The notes under the pieces: generated by a model
Seen by the model: the letters and a program-made list of their open reading frames with translations, nothing else
The model's database searches: none
What the model was told of the DNA's origin: nothing
Shown: piece by piece, positions 17,073 through 26,676 of the stretch
How the letters are laid out: each line of letters opens with the position of its first letter
Numbering within the stretch: position 1 is the first letter of the stretch
Source of the DNA: Chryseobacterium taiwanense
GTDB lineage: Bacteria > Bacteroidota > Bacteroidia > Flavobacteriales > Weeksellaceae
Assembly: GCF_000813825.1 (NCBI RefSeq)
Contig: NZ_JWTA01000010.1
Location: 1 to 64,000 of the forward strand
Direction: 5' to 3'
DNA length: 64,000 nucleotides
Made by a program: the position numbers and the translations under genes

Positions 17073-17987
17073 ATGATAGCTATAGACAAATTGGCTCATT
17101 GTAAAAACATCATAAATACAAAAACAATTTGCAGGAATTTTCTTCTTGTATTATTTCTTTTAGGTATTCTCAATCGTACATTGGCAATTCCTCCAAACTT
17201 TACGACTAAAAATATAAAATTTCTAAGTGAAGGAGACATGCTTTCTGGGACAATTTTCACACCGAAGCATATTTCAGCGGCTGTGGTGATGGTTCATGGA
17301 TCCGGACAGGAAAAAAGAATGACAGAATTTGCGACATTGTTGGCTGAAAATGATATTGCTGTTTTAACTTATGACAAACGTGGCGTCGGAGAATCTGCTG
17401 GTATTTATGCAGGACCTGAAGTCGGGACTAATAATGTTGACGCTTCAAATCTTACTCTTTTATCTCTGGATGCGAGTGCAGCAGTAGATGTTTTATCTAA
17501 AGATTTATCAAACAATAAAATTCCCATAGGTTTAATTGGCGCTAGTCAGGCCGGATGGATCATTCCTTTGACAGCAGAGAAAAACAAGAAAGTCAAATTC
17601 ATAACCATATTCAGTGGGGCACTTATAACGGTAAAAGAACAGCTTCGTTTTCAATTTTACACCAACGGAAATTCAAATTTTTGGGATACTCATACAGAAG
17701 AAGACGCCCGAAAACACACTATGAATGATCCGGACAAGTATGAATTCACAGACACTGATCCACTAGACGCTCTTTCCAAAGTATCAATTCCGGGACTATG
17801 GATTTTTGGAAGCAAAGACATTCAAGTGCCTGTAAACCTATCCATTGAACTTCTTAATACATTAAAGTCTAAAGGTAAGCGCTATGAATATAAATTATTT
17901 CCAACATTAGGACATAATACTGCATTCTCCAACTCCGAAGAACCTATGAACATCGCTTTGAAATGGATGAAAAATATCAAAAACTAA
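17073..17987 (+). CDS. Alpha/beta hydrolase (S9-like esterase/peptidase)
   Basis: A 304-residue hydrolase. It shows the oxyanion motif VMVHGSG (about 72-78), a YDKRGVGES segment, the nucleophile elbow G156-A-S158-Q-A-G161, an acid region WIFGSKDIQVP and a catalytic His in LGHNTAF. The N-terminal hydrophobic stretch (about 22-39) is a late signal peptide or anchor. A later start is possible, because the first 20 residues are unusually polar for a signal peptide. It follows the serine hydrolase by 71 bp. The substrate is unknown. Confidence 0.85.
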   Translation: MIAIDKLAHCKNIINTKTICRNFLLVLFLLGILNRTLAIPPNFTTKNIKFLSEGDMLSGTIFTPKHISAAVVMVHGSGQEKRMTEFATLLAENDIAVLTYDKRGVGESAGIYAGPEVGTNNVDASNLTLLSLDASAAVDVLSKDLSNNKIPIGLIGASQAGWIIPLTAEKNKKVKFITIFSGALITVKEQLRFQFYTNGNSNFWDTHTEEDARKHTMNDPDKYEFTDTDPLDALSKVSIPGLWIFGSKDIQVPVNLSIELLNTLKSKGKRYEYKLFPTLGHNTAFSNSEEPMNIALKWMKNIKN

Positions 17988-18135
17988 AGTACTAACAGAC
18001 AATAAGAAGATTCACTGATGTATTACTAAAAACATGACATACTTAATATATTTGATTTAATAATTATTAAAAATTTACGTTTTAAATACATCTTTCTCTT
18101 CCAAAATAAGAACTAATACAAATTTTATAAAAACA

Positions 18136-19008
18136 TTGAAAGCAATAATACTACTCATGATCTTAGCCTCTTATCTTTTTTATGGACAAGGAAATGGGCT
18201 TTATAAATTTCAATCCGAAAATGGAAAATACGGATTTATGGACGAAAATGGAAAAATTAAGATAAAAGCAGAATATTTGAGAGTTGGTGATTTTGGCGAC
18301 GGGCTTTGTTATGTTTCCAAAGAAGTTATAAAAAAAGGGTATAAGTGGATTTTCATAGATACTTTAGGTAAAAAAGTATTTGATATTCAAGACAATTTCC
18401 CGCAAACAGGCTTTAATGAAGGGTTTGCCCAAATATCAAGTTTTGAAGAGCATTGGTTTGTAAATAAAAAAGGAATAAACGAATTTGGAAAGACTTGGAA
18501 AGATGGATATGGAGGTTTTAACAATGGAATTGCATTTGTAAGTGATGTAAAATTTTCCGATTTCTATCCTATTAATAAAAAAGGAGAAAGAATCGACCCA
18601 AAAACAGTTTCAAGAATAGAAATTTACAATTCCAGAAAAAATGATAATTCAGATATAAAAGATGAAATTGAGCTTAGGTCTAATAAGCTTATTGCATTTC
18701 AAGAAAATGATTTGTGGGGCTTCAAAGATGATCTAAATAATATTGTAATTGAACCTAAGTTCTATTTGGTAGATAAATTTCAAAACGGAGTCTGTGCCGT
18801 AAGAATTAATAAGCAAGAATTTGAATTTGCAAATGATTATTTTCTTGATGCAATTATAGATGAAAAAGGAGTAATTCTTAATGAAATAGAAATGCATTGT
18901 TATTTGGGATTTCAGGGACAATTAATTGAATTTTATGGAGCCCCTCATTTTGGAGGAGGAGTTCATTACTTAAATAAACACGGTCAATTAGTTACACCAA
19001 TTGAATAA
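18136..19008 (+). CDS. WG-repeat protein, secreted
   Basis: A 290-residue protein of WG (KWG Leptospira-type) repeats, visible as KYGFMDENGKIKI, KWIFIDTLGKK and LWGFKDDLNNIVIEPKF. These form a beta-propeller-like or solenoid binding surface. The start appears to be TTG at 18136, giving a clean signal peptide (MKAIILLMILASYLFYGQ). No ATG lies at a suitable place upstream. A TATATTTG box at 18047-18054 is a possible -7 element. The gene is convergent with topA, and a shared hairpin terminator follows. The function is unknown beyond a likely binding role. Confidence 0.82.
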   Translation: MKAIILLMILASYLFYGQGNGLYKFQSENGKYGFMDENGKIKIKAEYLRVGDFGDGLCYVSKEVIKKGYKWIFIDTLGKKVFDIQDNFPQTGFNEGFAQISSFEEHWFVNKKGINEFGKTWKDGYGGFNNGIAFVSDVKFSDFYPINKKGERIDPKTVSRIEIYNSRKNDNSDIKDEIELRSNKLIAFQENDLWGFKDDLNNIVIEPKFYLVDKFQNGVCAVRINKQEFEFANDYFLDAIIDEKGVILNEIEMHCYLGFQGQLIEFYGAPHFGGGVHYLNKHGQLVTPIE

Positions 19009-19016
19009 AAATACAA

Positions 19017-19045
19017 AACCCCTTTTGAAAATTTCAAAAGGGGTT
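19017..19045. terminator. Bidirectional terminator between WG gene and topA
   Basis: A perfect 14-bp inverted repeat (19017-19030 and 19032-19045, AACCCCTTTTGAAA and its complement) lies between two convergent genes. T-rich sequence follows on both strands, so it can serve both. Confidence 0.88.
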
Positions 19046-19066
19046 AATCTTTAAATATAAAACTAT

Positions 19067-21643
19067 TTATTTCTTCGCTGCCGGTTTCTTAGCCGCAGGC
19101 TTTTTCGCTGTTGTCGTTGCCTTCTTAGTCGTAGCCGCTTTCTTCGCAGCCGGCTTCTTTTTCTCTGCAAAAGCTTTCGGATCCTGATCGGTAATCCATT
19201 TTTTAACCTCATCAAGAGAGATATCTTTCAGCTCTTCGCCTTCATATTTGGTATCATCTGCTTTTTTCGGAATTTTAAACATCGCCTTTCCGAATTTGAT
19301 GAAAGGGCCCCATCTTCCGTTTTCAATAGAGATTTTTTCTTTTTCCCACTGTTGGATATATCTGTTGGCTTCTTTTTCCAGTTTAGCATCAATCAATTCG
19401 TTGATATCGCTTTGAGAAAGATTTTCAAAATCATATCTCTTTGGAACATTTACGAAAATACTTTGATATTTGATGAAAGGTCCAAATCTTCCTGTTCCTT
19501 TCGTTACAGGCTCTCCCTTGTAAGTTGCAATCGGTGCATCCGCGATTTTCTTTTCATTGATGATTTCTTCCGCACGTTTCTGATCTACTGAAAGCGGATC
19601 TTCACCTTTGGGAATGCTGATGTACGTTTCACCCCATTTTACATAAGGTCCGAATCTTCCTACTCCAACTGAAACCGATTGTCCGTCAACTTCATTTAAA
19701 TCGAATGGAAGTTTGAATAACTCCAAAGCTTCTTCAAAAGTTATCGTTGCAATATTCTGTCCCGCCATTAATGATGCAAAAACAGGTTTTTCTTCATCAT
19801 CCGTTTCCCCAATCTGAATCATTGCTCCAAATCTTCCGATTCTTGCATGAACGTTTTTACCCGTTTTTGGATCAACTCCAAGAAGTCTATCTCCGGTTGC
19901 TCTTTCTGCATGTTCTTCTACATCCTGAATTCTTGGGTGGAATTTTGAGTAGAAATCCGTCATCATTTCTTTCCATTTCTGGTCACCGTTGGCAATTTCG
20001 TCAAAACTTTCTTCTACTCTTGCCGTGAAACCGTAATCAAGGATTTCTTTAAAATTATCTGTTAAGAAATCACTCACCACTTCCCCAGTGTCCGTTGGAA
20101 CGAATTTATTTTTATCCCCTCCGAATTTCTCTTCAAGGACTTCTTTTTTGATTGTATCTTTCGCCAAAGACATTTTGACAATCTCACGAGTATGAGGTTC
20201 AATCTCTCGCTTATCAACATATTCACGGTTTTGGATTGTTTGGATTGTCGGTGCATACGTAGACGGACGACCGATTCCCAATTCCTCCAACTTTCTTACC
20301 AAACCTGCTTCGGTATATCTTGCACTCGGTCTCGTAAATTTTTCTGTTGCCGTAATTTTTTTATAATCTAAAGCCTCTCCAACGCTTACTTTAGGAAGTA
20401 ATTTTTCGTTGTTTTCTTCATCATCTTCTTCCGTTTTTACAATTCCGTACGCTTTTAAGAAACCATCAAAAATGATTACCTCTCCTTGCGCTTCAAAATG
20501 TTGAGGAAGTTTTGCATTACCAATTTCAATAACCGTCTTCTCAATTTTAGCATTTGCCATCTGAGAAGCTAATGTTCTTCTGTAAATTAATTGATAAAGT
20601 CTATTTAACTGAGCATCTCCAATGCTTGTTACTGCAAAATCAGTCGGACGAATCGCTTCGTGAGCTTCCTGTGCTGATGCAGATTTTGTTGTATAGTTTC
20701 TTGGTGAAGAGTATTCTGAACCGTATTCTGATGTAATTTGTCTTTTCGCTCCTTCAATAGCTTCCTGAGAAAGGTTTACCGAGTCTGTTCTCATATAGGT
20801 AATGTATCCTTCTTCATATAGTCTTTGTGCAAGACGCATGGTATTAGTTACATTATATCCTAATCTTGAAGAAGCTTCCTGCTGTAATGTAGAGGTTGTA
20901 AAAGGTGCAGAAGCAGAACGTGTTCCTGGTCTTGTTTCAACATTCAGAACTTTGAACTCCGTAGTTTTTGATAATTCTAAGAATTTTTCAGCCTCTTCTT
21001 CTTTGTCAAAGTCTTTTTTCAGCTTTGCAGAAATTTCCTGCCCTGTTTTATTTAGGAAGATCCCATCTAGTTTAAAGCTTGCTTTCGGAGTAAATTCACG
21101 GATTTCTTTTTCTCTTTCAACAATTAATCTTACCGCAACCGACTGTACTCTACCTGCCGATAATCCCGGCTTTACTTTTTTCCAAAGAACGGGAGACATT
21201 TCAAAACCTACGATTCTATCCAACACTCTTCTTGCCTGTTGAGCATTTACTAAGTTCTGGTCTATATCTCTAGGATTTTCAATTGATTTTAGAATGGCAT
21301 TTTTAGTAATCTCATGGAAAACGATTCTTTTTCTGTTTTCCGGTTTTAGTTTCAGTTCTTCCGCCAAGTGCCATGCAATAGCCTCTCCTTCGCGGTCTTC
21401 ATCGGAAGCCAACCAAACCATTTCGGCTTTTTTTACAGCGGCTTTCAGTTCTGTTACCAGTTTCTTCTTGTCTGCAGAAACTTCGTAATCCGGACTGAAG
21501 GTAGCCAAGTCAATCCCCATTCCTTTTTTAGGTAAATCTCGGATATGTCCGAAACTGGATTTCACTTCAAAATCCTTACCTAAATACTTCTGAATAGTTT
21601 TTGCTTTTGCCGGTGACTCGACGATTACTAAATTTTTCGACAT
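19067..21643 (-). CDS. topA: DNA topoisomerase I
   Basis: A type IA topoisomerase that relaxes negative supercoils. It has a TOPRIM domain (IVESPAKAKTI near the start, SDEDREGEAIAWHLA near residue 85), the active-site Tyr in GYITYMRTDS, and several C-terminal zinc-free topo-C repeats (GRFGPFIKY, GRFGPYVKWG, GRWGPFIKFG). A Lys/Ala-rich tail (last ~30 residues, AAKK repeats) probably binds DNA non-specifically. The ATG at 21643 (MSKNLVIVESP) is preferred over a start 18 bases upstream. A TACTTTTG box at 21666 to 21659 may be the -7 element. Confidence 0.97.
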   Translation of the reverse strand: MSKNLVIVESPAKAKTIQKYLGKDFEVKSSFGHIRDLPKKGMGIDLATFSPDYEVSADKKKLVTELKAAVKKAEMVWLASDEDREGEAIAWHLAEELKLKPENRKRIVFHEITKNAILKSIENPRDIDQNLVNAQQARRVLDRIVGFEMSPVLWKKVKPGLSAGRVQSVAVRLIVEREKEIREFTPKASFKLDGIFLNKTGQEISAKLKKDFDKEEEAEKFLELSKTTEFKVLNVETRPGTRSASAPFTTSTLQQEASSRLGYNVTNTMRLAQRLYEEGYITYMRTDSVNLSQEAIEGAKRQITSEYGSEYSSPRNYTTKSASAQEAHEAIRPTDFAVTSIGDAQLNRLYQLIYRRTLASQMANAKIEKTVIEIGNAKLPQHFEAQGEVIIFDGFLKAYGIVKTEEDDEENNEKLLPKVSVGEALDYKKITATEKFTRPSARYTEAGLVRKLEELGIGRPSTYAPTIQTIQNREYVDKREIEPHTREIVKMSLAKDTIKKEVLEEKFGGDKNKFVPTDTGEVVSDFLTDNFKEILDYGFTARVEESFDEIANGDQKWKEMMTDFYSKFHPRIQDVEEHAERATGDRLLGVDPKTGKNVHARIGRFGAMIQIGETDDEEKPVFASLMAGQNIATITFEEALELFKLPFDLNEVDGQSVSVGVGRFGPYVKWGETYISIPKGEDPLSVDQKRAEEIINEKKIADAPIATYKGEPVTKGTGRFGPFIKYQSIFVNVPKRYDFENLSQSDINELIDAKLEKEANRYIQQWEKEKISIENGRWGPFIKFGKAMFKIPKKADDTKYEGEELKDISLDEVKKWITDQDPKAFAEKKKPAAKKAATTKKATTTAKKPAAKKPAAKK

Positions 21644-21691
21644 TCTAAAAATTTTTTGCAAAAGTAAAGCTTTTTTATTATATAGGTCTGC

Positions 21692-22846
21692 TTAGAGCAT
21701 TTTATTTAGTAATTCCAGTGGTGCAAGGCAAATTCTGTAGAACAATCCTTCGAATGTAAAACCTCTTCCTGACATTTCTACGCGATAAATGAGTGAAAAA
21801 ATGATAATCAACAGAGTAATGTAAAATTTTTTATTCACAATTATTATTTCTGAAGCATATTCAGAATCACTTTTTTTCAAAAATAGCGCAAAAAGGATAA
21901 TTATAAATATCATATGAATATACATCCATCTTCCCCAATCGATCGCAAGATAGAAAAGTGGTAAAGAGAATAGAAAAGCCCCTATTAAAAGGATATATAT
22001 GATTTTTCGTTCTGCTATATATTTGAGATAAAATGCAAGATGAGCAATACTTATCCCTAAACTTAAAAAATACAATCGGTATTCTTTAATATGTTCCAAA
22101 ATGTATTGTCTTTCATCGATATTCCAAAAAAAGATTCCCCGAGTGAAAATCACTCCTCTCTCTTTTAAAATAGATAAAGACTGCCCTTCATTGATTTCTT
22201 TCCCAAAAAGCAACAGCAAAACCACCGGAATAAGAACTGCAAGAATGTATTTTAAATATCTTACAGCTTCTATTTTCTTTGTTTTTAAATATAATGCTAT
22301 GAGAAAATACGGAATAAAAAATAAGGTAACTTCATGAAATAAGGTAGATATGAAAAGGGCAAGACAAAATCCCCATTCCTTTACTTTAGTAAGTTTATTA
22401 TTATCTATTAAGTAAGCAAAAACCGCAAACAACAGAAAAATAATAAATTCTTTTTTTCCTACATAATCTACACAGTTCAGCAAACCGACAAATCCAATTG
22501 AAGACATCAAAAGGGAGAGATAAAGAAAGGTTGCTTCTTTATATTGTATCAGCTTAAAGTAATAATAAAAGAATAATGAGATGATGATGAACTGAAAGCA
22601 GTAGACCAAAATATTCAGCTTTAGCCCTGTAAGATCTTGTAAGATGAAAAAGAAACTTCCGGAAAGACCTCTTCTTTTAAAACCTCCATCCTGATAATTA
22701 ACCAGCCAATCTCCTAAAATATAGCCATCGGAATGAATATTGTGCAGAAAAGTAAAACCCAGCGTATAAAGTGCTGTTATTGCAATGAGAAAATAAATAA
22801 AAATTTTACTATTGAAACGAGAGATTATTTTTTCCAGCGCTGTCAT
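21692..22846 (-). CDS. Polytopic membrane protein, possible polysaccharide polymerase or glycosyltransferase
   Basis: About 384 residues with roughly ten predicted hydrophobic helices and a charged loop DGGFKRRGLSG (after the first helix). I do not recognise a named family with certainty. The layout resembles EpsG/Wzy-like or GT-C proteins found scattered in flavobacterial genomes. ATG 22846 (MTALEKIIS) is chosen over 22882, since the longer form adds 12 residues without function. A TATTTTTG box lies at 22927 to 22920. Two similar polytopic genes lie about 4 kb upstream across a T9SS gene. Confidence 0.7.
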   Translation of the reverse strand: MTALEKIISRFNSKIFIYFLIAITALYTLGFTFLHNIHSDGYILGDWLVNYQDGGFKRRGLSGSFFFILQDLTGLKLNILVYCFQFIIISLFFYYYFKLIQYKEATFLYLSLLMSSIGFVGLLNCVDYVGKKEFIIFLLFAVFAYLIDNNKLTKVKEWGFCLALFISTLFHEVTLFFIPYFLIALYLKTKKIEAVRYLKYILAVLIPVVLLLLFGKEINEGQSLSILKERGVIFTRGIFFWNIDERQYILEHIKEYRLYFLSLGISIAHLAFYLKYIAERKIIYILLIGAFLFSLPLFYLAIDWGRWMYIHMIFIIILFALFLKKSDSEYASEIIIVNKKFYITLLIIIFSLIYRVEMSGRGFTFEGLFYRICLAPLELLNKML

Positions 22847-22986
22847 TATTCTACAGTAATTTCCACAAAAAAAGAGAAACACATAGGATTTTATTTTTTC
22901 TTCACATTTTCCTATTAATCAAAAATATGAATTTAAAAACATTTTAATACTATATGTTTCTCTTTAATTATAGTTAGATGCTGTAT

Positions 22987-25900
22987 CTATCTTTTAATAA
23001 TCTTCATGATTGTTTCAGAATTATTAACTTTAATTATATAAACACCTGTAGAAAGGCTTGAAAGATCAGCCTGATTATTTTTAAACTGACCTGTCAATAC
23101 AAGTTGCCCCGCTGCATTGTATATTTGAAATTGATATAACTTTCCTGTATCTCCTTTTATATTTAAAACATTATGGACAGGATTCGGATACAAAACAAGT
23201 GCATCTTCTTTCTTTTCTACGTTAGTTGTTGCTAATCCCGGAGCACCACCTAATCCTGCAGAAACCTGATTTTTAGGGATCGCTCCTAGCTCTTCTCCAT
23301 TTTGATCATATTTTACTTTTGCACACCTGCAATTCATTCCAAAATAAGGATCATTATTATCATGAAAAGCAATCATACGATTTGCGCTTGATGCGGCATC
23401 AAAAAGAATATTAACCGCTCTCCCGATATAATTGGAATTGAGAGCTCCAGTCCATATTCCCGGATATTGAAAATTATTCACATTGAACGTTCCCTGAGCA
23501 GATTGATTAGCCGTCACACTTCTAAATCCTCTGGATCCGGAATTCGGATAATTACCCACCAAATAACTCGTATTATTGTACATATATCCTATGGTTGTAG
23601 AAGTACTATTTCTAACTCGTGTTCCTAAATAGTCAGTAATCACGCTATAAGCAGTTGCTACATTTTTATCTTTTTTATACCAAGGCGAAATACCAAAGTC
23701 TTTATTGCTTACTATGGTAACACCTGTTAAGTCAGGAATCCTCCATCCTTGCGGGCAAGGATCAAAAGGAGATTTTTCACCACCTCTTCCCCATCTGTCC
23801 GCAGCAAGATTAGGCTCTGTAGCCAACCAGTCGGTTCCGTTTGAATAATTTGGCGTTGTAGAATTATACGGAGCAAAGCTACTCGGAATCATATACACCA
23901 AAGGATGCCCCACAGAATAAGAAAGTACTTTTGCTATTTTTTGTGAAGGTCGGTCAGTTGACAAAACATTTGCGTTTGCAGCATTCGAATAGGTATCATA
24001 AGGTATAATATAACTACCGGAAAGGTTATTATACACCGTAGGAGTAAGCGTAGTATACGCAACGCCTCCGGTATCTGAAACATTCCCTAAGAATATATTA
24101 TAGCTCGATCTGTTATCAGCATTCTGAAATGATGGAATAGGATCTTTTCTTCCCCACTGATACTGCAGTCCTGTTGATGCTCTAATTTTTGAAAGTTCGG
24201 CTGCCGTTGGCGTAAGAGGATCTGCAACCTGAGGAAAAGCATCTGTAGCTCCCAGATTTCGATCCATAAATTCTGTTTTTAGAATATCCCCTTTAGGAAT
24301 ATAGTTTACATAATTACTTGCTGTTGCATCAGGCAATTCAGTCGTATAATTATAGCTTCCTACCGCCGTATCTGTCACCCAAATATGCCATGACCAGTAC
24401 ACAGGGTTCGCGATACTTCCATTATGTAAGGTTACAACCGCATTACCACTCTGATTGGGATTAATATTGACAACAATTTTTGAGTTATTTAATGCTGCAG
24501 TTGACCCAGGAGATGGATTCGTTACAGTTACCGTATTTATTAATGAAGTATTGGTTGACCAAAGAACATTCGCTTTTAGATTATTAAAACTTGCAGCATT
24601 TAAGATTGCCTCATTTCCCAGAAGCTGACTTTGTACAGAGAAAGCTTTACTTACAGGAATCTCAATAGCAGATAAAGAGGTCGACTTTACAATCTGATAA
24701 GTATTAGGATTATTTAAACCTTCTTTATATTCAGTTGATGCAGTGAAGTACTCAGTTGGAAAATCGTAATCATTAATTACATTCAAAGGATCTTTTATAC
24801 ATCTGCACGCATTGGCATCTGATGTTTTTACTGCAGAGGTAGGCATATACCAATACCTTCCTTTAATATTCGGTTTTGAAGGATCCGGAATATCGGTCTG
24901 ATATTGATCTGAAACCATAAATAATGATCTTGCTCCTACCGCAGGAGTCGTATCAAAATGTCTCGCCATCGTTGCCGTCCACAATCCTACATGATGCTGA
25001 TCCGTATATTGCCCTCCCTGTAAATCTATTGCTAGCTGACCTGTCCCCGGGAAAACACCCATATTAAACCCTCCTACATTAGAAAGATCAAATCCTAAAT
25101 TGGGATACGCCTTTACTCCTTGTAAGTATGATGGAACGTTGGTATCATTCGGTTTAATAATATGATATCCGTTGGATTCAAATGTATTTTTTCCTAACCC
25201 TGTTCGTACTCCAAAAGGAGAAAAATCTACACGAATATCATCCACATAGAATACCGAAGCTAAATTCGCCGTCAACATTGAAGGAATTCTCCATCCATTC
25301 GGACAGGGATCGAATGCTGATTTATCTTTATATACCGCTGCGTTATCTGAATTATTATAATCCGCTACAATATTTCCTTCAGAATTATCAGACCACAAGT
25401 TGAGTTCAGACAATCGGTTATCGGTTATGGTTGAGGACTTCCCAAACCAGTTTACCATCAAGTTTGTATTGTTATTGTAATAAGCCGGACCTGAATTGTC
25501 ATCCTTATTGACATAAATTAAACTTAACGGATTTTTTATCGCAAGCTGAATATTATTATTTACCGTAGCATTCGACAACAAAACAAACTGTCTGAGGTTA
25601 TCAAAGTTAGTTGCATTAGTAAAATTTTTCGCTCCACGGTGTCGGATTCTGCCTATGGAACCTGAAACTTCATAAAAATCACCTCCTTTCATGACCAAAG
25701 GAGGAATAGGGTCTTTTCTCCCCCACTGATACAACAATCCTCCATTTCTATTCCATTCCGTCCCGGTCATAGAACTGCTTATCGCTCCTAAGTTACGATC
25801 CATCCACTTCCATTCGGAATCAGGAATCACTTCTACAGTCCCATCACTTTTTTTTCTTTTAACTCCCGGAAAGCTTTTATAAGACGACCCGTTACTTGGA

Positions 25901-26454
25901 TCTTCCGTAACCCAAACATGCCAAGACCAAAAAATCTCTCCGTTGATTCTAAATGCAATTACCGCATTTCCTTCTTTTGATTTATTAATCGGAATTTTGA
26001 TTTTCGCATCTTCTCCGGTTCCAACTATTTCAAGGCTATAATTAGCATTGGCTTTTATCAACCCATGAACATCCTCCCACAACACATCTGCGGTAACGGT
26101 ACCGGAAGGTAACCCAGACGCGCCCAACAATGGATTAGTCAGCCAGATGGCATACGCTTTTTTTACAGGGATATAAAGGCCTTCATAGGAAGAATAAGGA
26201 TCAAAAACATAGCTATTCGGTGCTTTTGTCCAATCTTTCAACAAGGTTTTAGAATATTGATTTTTCCACTCTTTTGACTTTTCTACCTGATTATCCTTTT
26301 TTAAAGTTTTAAGTTCTAAAGAGTCTTTTTTCACCTTAGAAAAACCCAAAACTGGAATCAAACATAGCGCGTATAGAGCTGTAAGACTAATAGTTCTCGT
26401 ATTTCTCAAACTTATTATTCTCCATAAAGTGAATTTTATAAATTCATAAATCAT
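22987..26454 (-). CDS. Large T9SS-secreted protein with duplicated FISUMP-like domain
   Basis: A 1155-residue exported protein. The C-terminal about 75 residues (LYPNPVHNVLNIKG to KIIKR) are a type A Por secretion (T9SS) sorting domain. The rest contains two related halves of about 450 residues. Each carries, in order, a WSWHVWVT/WSWHIWVT motif, a WMDRNLGA/FMDRNLGAT motif, QWGRKDPIP, an FDPCPNGWRIP/FDPCPQGWRIP motif and a C-R-C/CRCA cysteine pair. The WxDRNLG and PCPxGWRxP motifs resemble Fibrobacter major-paralogous (FISUMP) lectin-like domains. A surface adhesin or glycan-binding role is inferred. The N-terminal hydrophobic segment lies at about residues 18-38. Confidence 0.85.
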   Translation of the reverse strand: MIYEFIKFTLWRIISLRNTRTISLTALYALCLIPVLGFSKVKKDSLELKTLKKDNQVEKSKEWKNQYSKTLLKDWTKAPNSYVFDPYSSYEGLYIPVKKAYAIWLTNPLLGASGLPSGTVTADVLWEDVHGLIKANANYSLEIVGTGEDAKIKIPINKSKEGNAVIAFRINGEIFWSWHVWVTEDPSNGSSYKSFPGVKRKKSDGTVEVIPDSEWKWMDRNLGAISSSMTGTEWNRNGGLLYQWGRKDPIPPLVMKGGDFYEVSGSIGRIRHRGAKNFTNATNFDNLRQFVLLSNATVNNNIQLAIKNPLSLIYVNKDDNSGPAYYNNNTNLMVNWFGKSSTITDNRLSELNLWSDNSEGNIVADYNNSDNAAVYKDKSAFDPCPNGWRIPSMLTANLASVFYVDDIRVDFSPFGVRTGLGKNTFESNGYHIIKPNDTNVPSYLQGVKAYPNLGFDLSNVGGFNMGVFPGTGQLAIDLQGGQYTDQHHVGLWTATMARHFDTTPAVGARSLFMVSDQYQTDIPDPSKPNIKGRYWYMPTSAVKTSDANACRCIKDPLNVINDYDFPTEYFTASTEYKEGLNNPNTYQIVKSTSLSAIEIPVSKAFSVQSQLLGNEAILNAASFNNLKANVLWSTNTSLINTVTVTNPSPGSTAALNNSKIVVNINPNQSGNAVVTLHNGSIANPVYWSWHIWVTDTAVGSYNYTTELPDATASNYVNYIPKGDILKTEFMDRNLGATDAFPQVADPLTPTAAELSKIRASTGLQYQWGRKDPIPSFQNADNRSSYNIFLGNVSDTGGVAYTTLTPTVYNNLSGSYIIPYDTYSNAANANVLSTDRPSQKIAKVLSYSVGHPLVYMIPSSFAPYNSTTPNYSNGTDWLATEPNLAADRWGRGGEKSPFDPCPQGWRIPDLTGVTIVSNKDFGISPWYKKDKNVATAYSVITDYLGTRVRNSTSTTIGYMYNNTSYLVGNYPNSGSRGFRSVTANQSAQGTFNVNNFQYPGIWTGALNSNYIGRAVNILFDAASSANRMIAFHDNNDPYFGMNCRCAKVKYDQNGEELGAIPKNQVSAGLGGAPGLATTNVEKKEDALVLYPNPVHNVLNIKGDTGKLYQFQIYNAAGQLVLTGQFKNNQADLSSLSTGVYIIKVNNSETIMKIIKR

Positions 26455-26557
26455 AAATGATAAAAATTATTAATAATTAAAAATAAATACATTTATTTAA
26501 AATAAAAAACAAACATATTTCAATACTAATAAATTATTAATCATTTTTGTGTCATTG

Positions 26558-26587
26558 CAAAAATATAATAATATTACACAGAAACAA
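26558..26587 (-). promoter_or_regulatory. Promoter of the T9SS cargo gene
   Basis: On the minus strand TTG (26587 to 26585), a 19-nt spacer and TATTTTTG (26565 to 26558) fit the Bacteroidota consensus. Transcription would start near 26552, giving a leader of about 100 nt that is almost pure A/T. Confidence 0.6.
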
Positions 26588-26624
26588 TTAATTTATGATT
26601 AATTTTAATTCAACTAAACAAAAC

Positions 26625-26655
26625 GAAAAAAAGCGATACATCACGTATCGCCCTA
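26625..26655 (-). terminator. Rho-independent terminator of the EpsG-like operon
   Basis: GCGATAC (26633-26639) pairs with GTATCGC (26645-26651). On the minus strand the hairpin is followed by TTTTTTT. It lies about 25 bp after the stop of the EpsG-family gene. Confidence 0.85.
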
Positions 26656-26676
26656 TTTAAAGCAAAAAACTTAATT

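Noticed and set aside
20802..21242. 146-codon plus-strand open frame within topA
   Set aside because: It is antisense to conserved topoisomerase codons.
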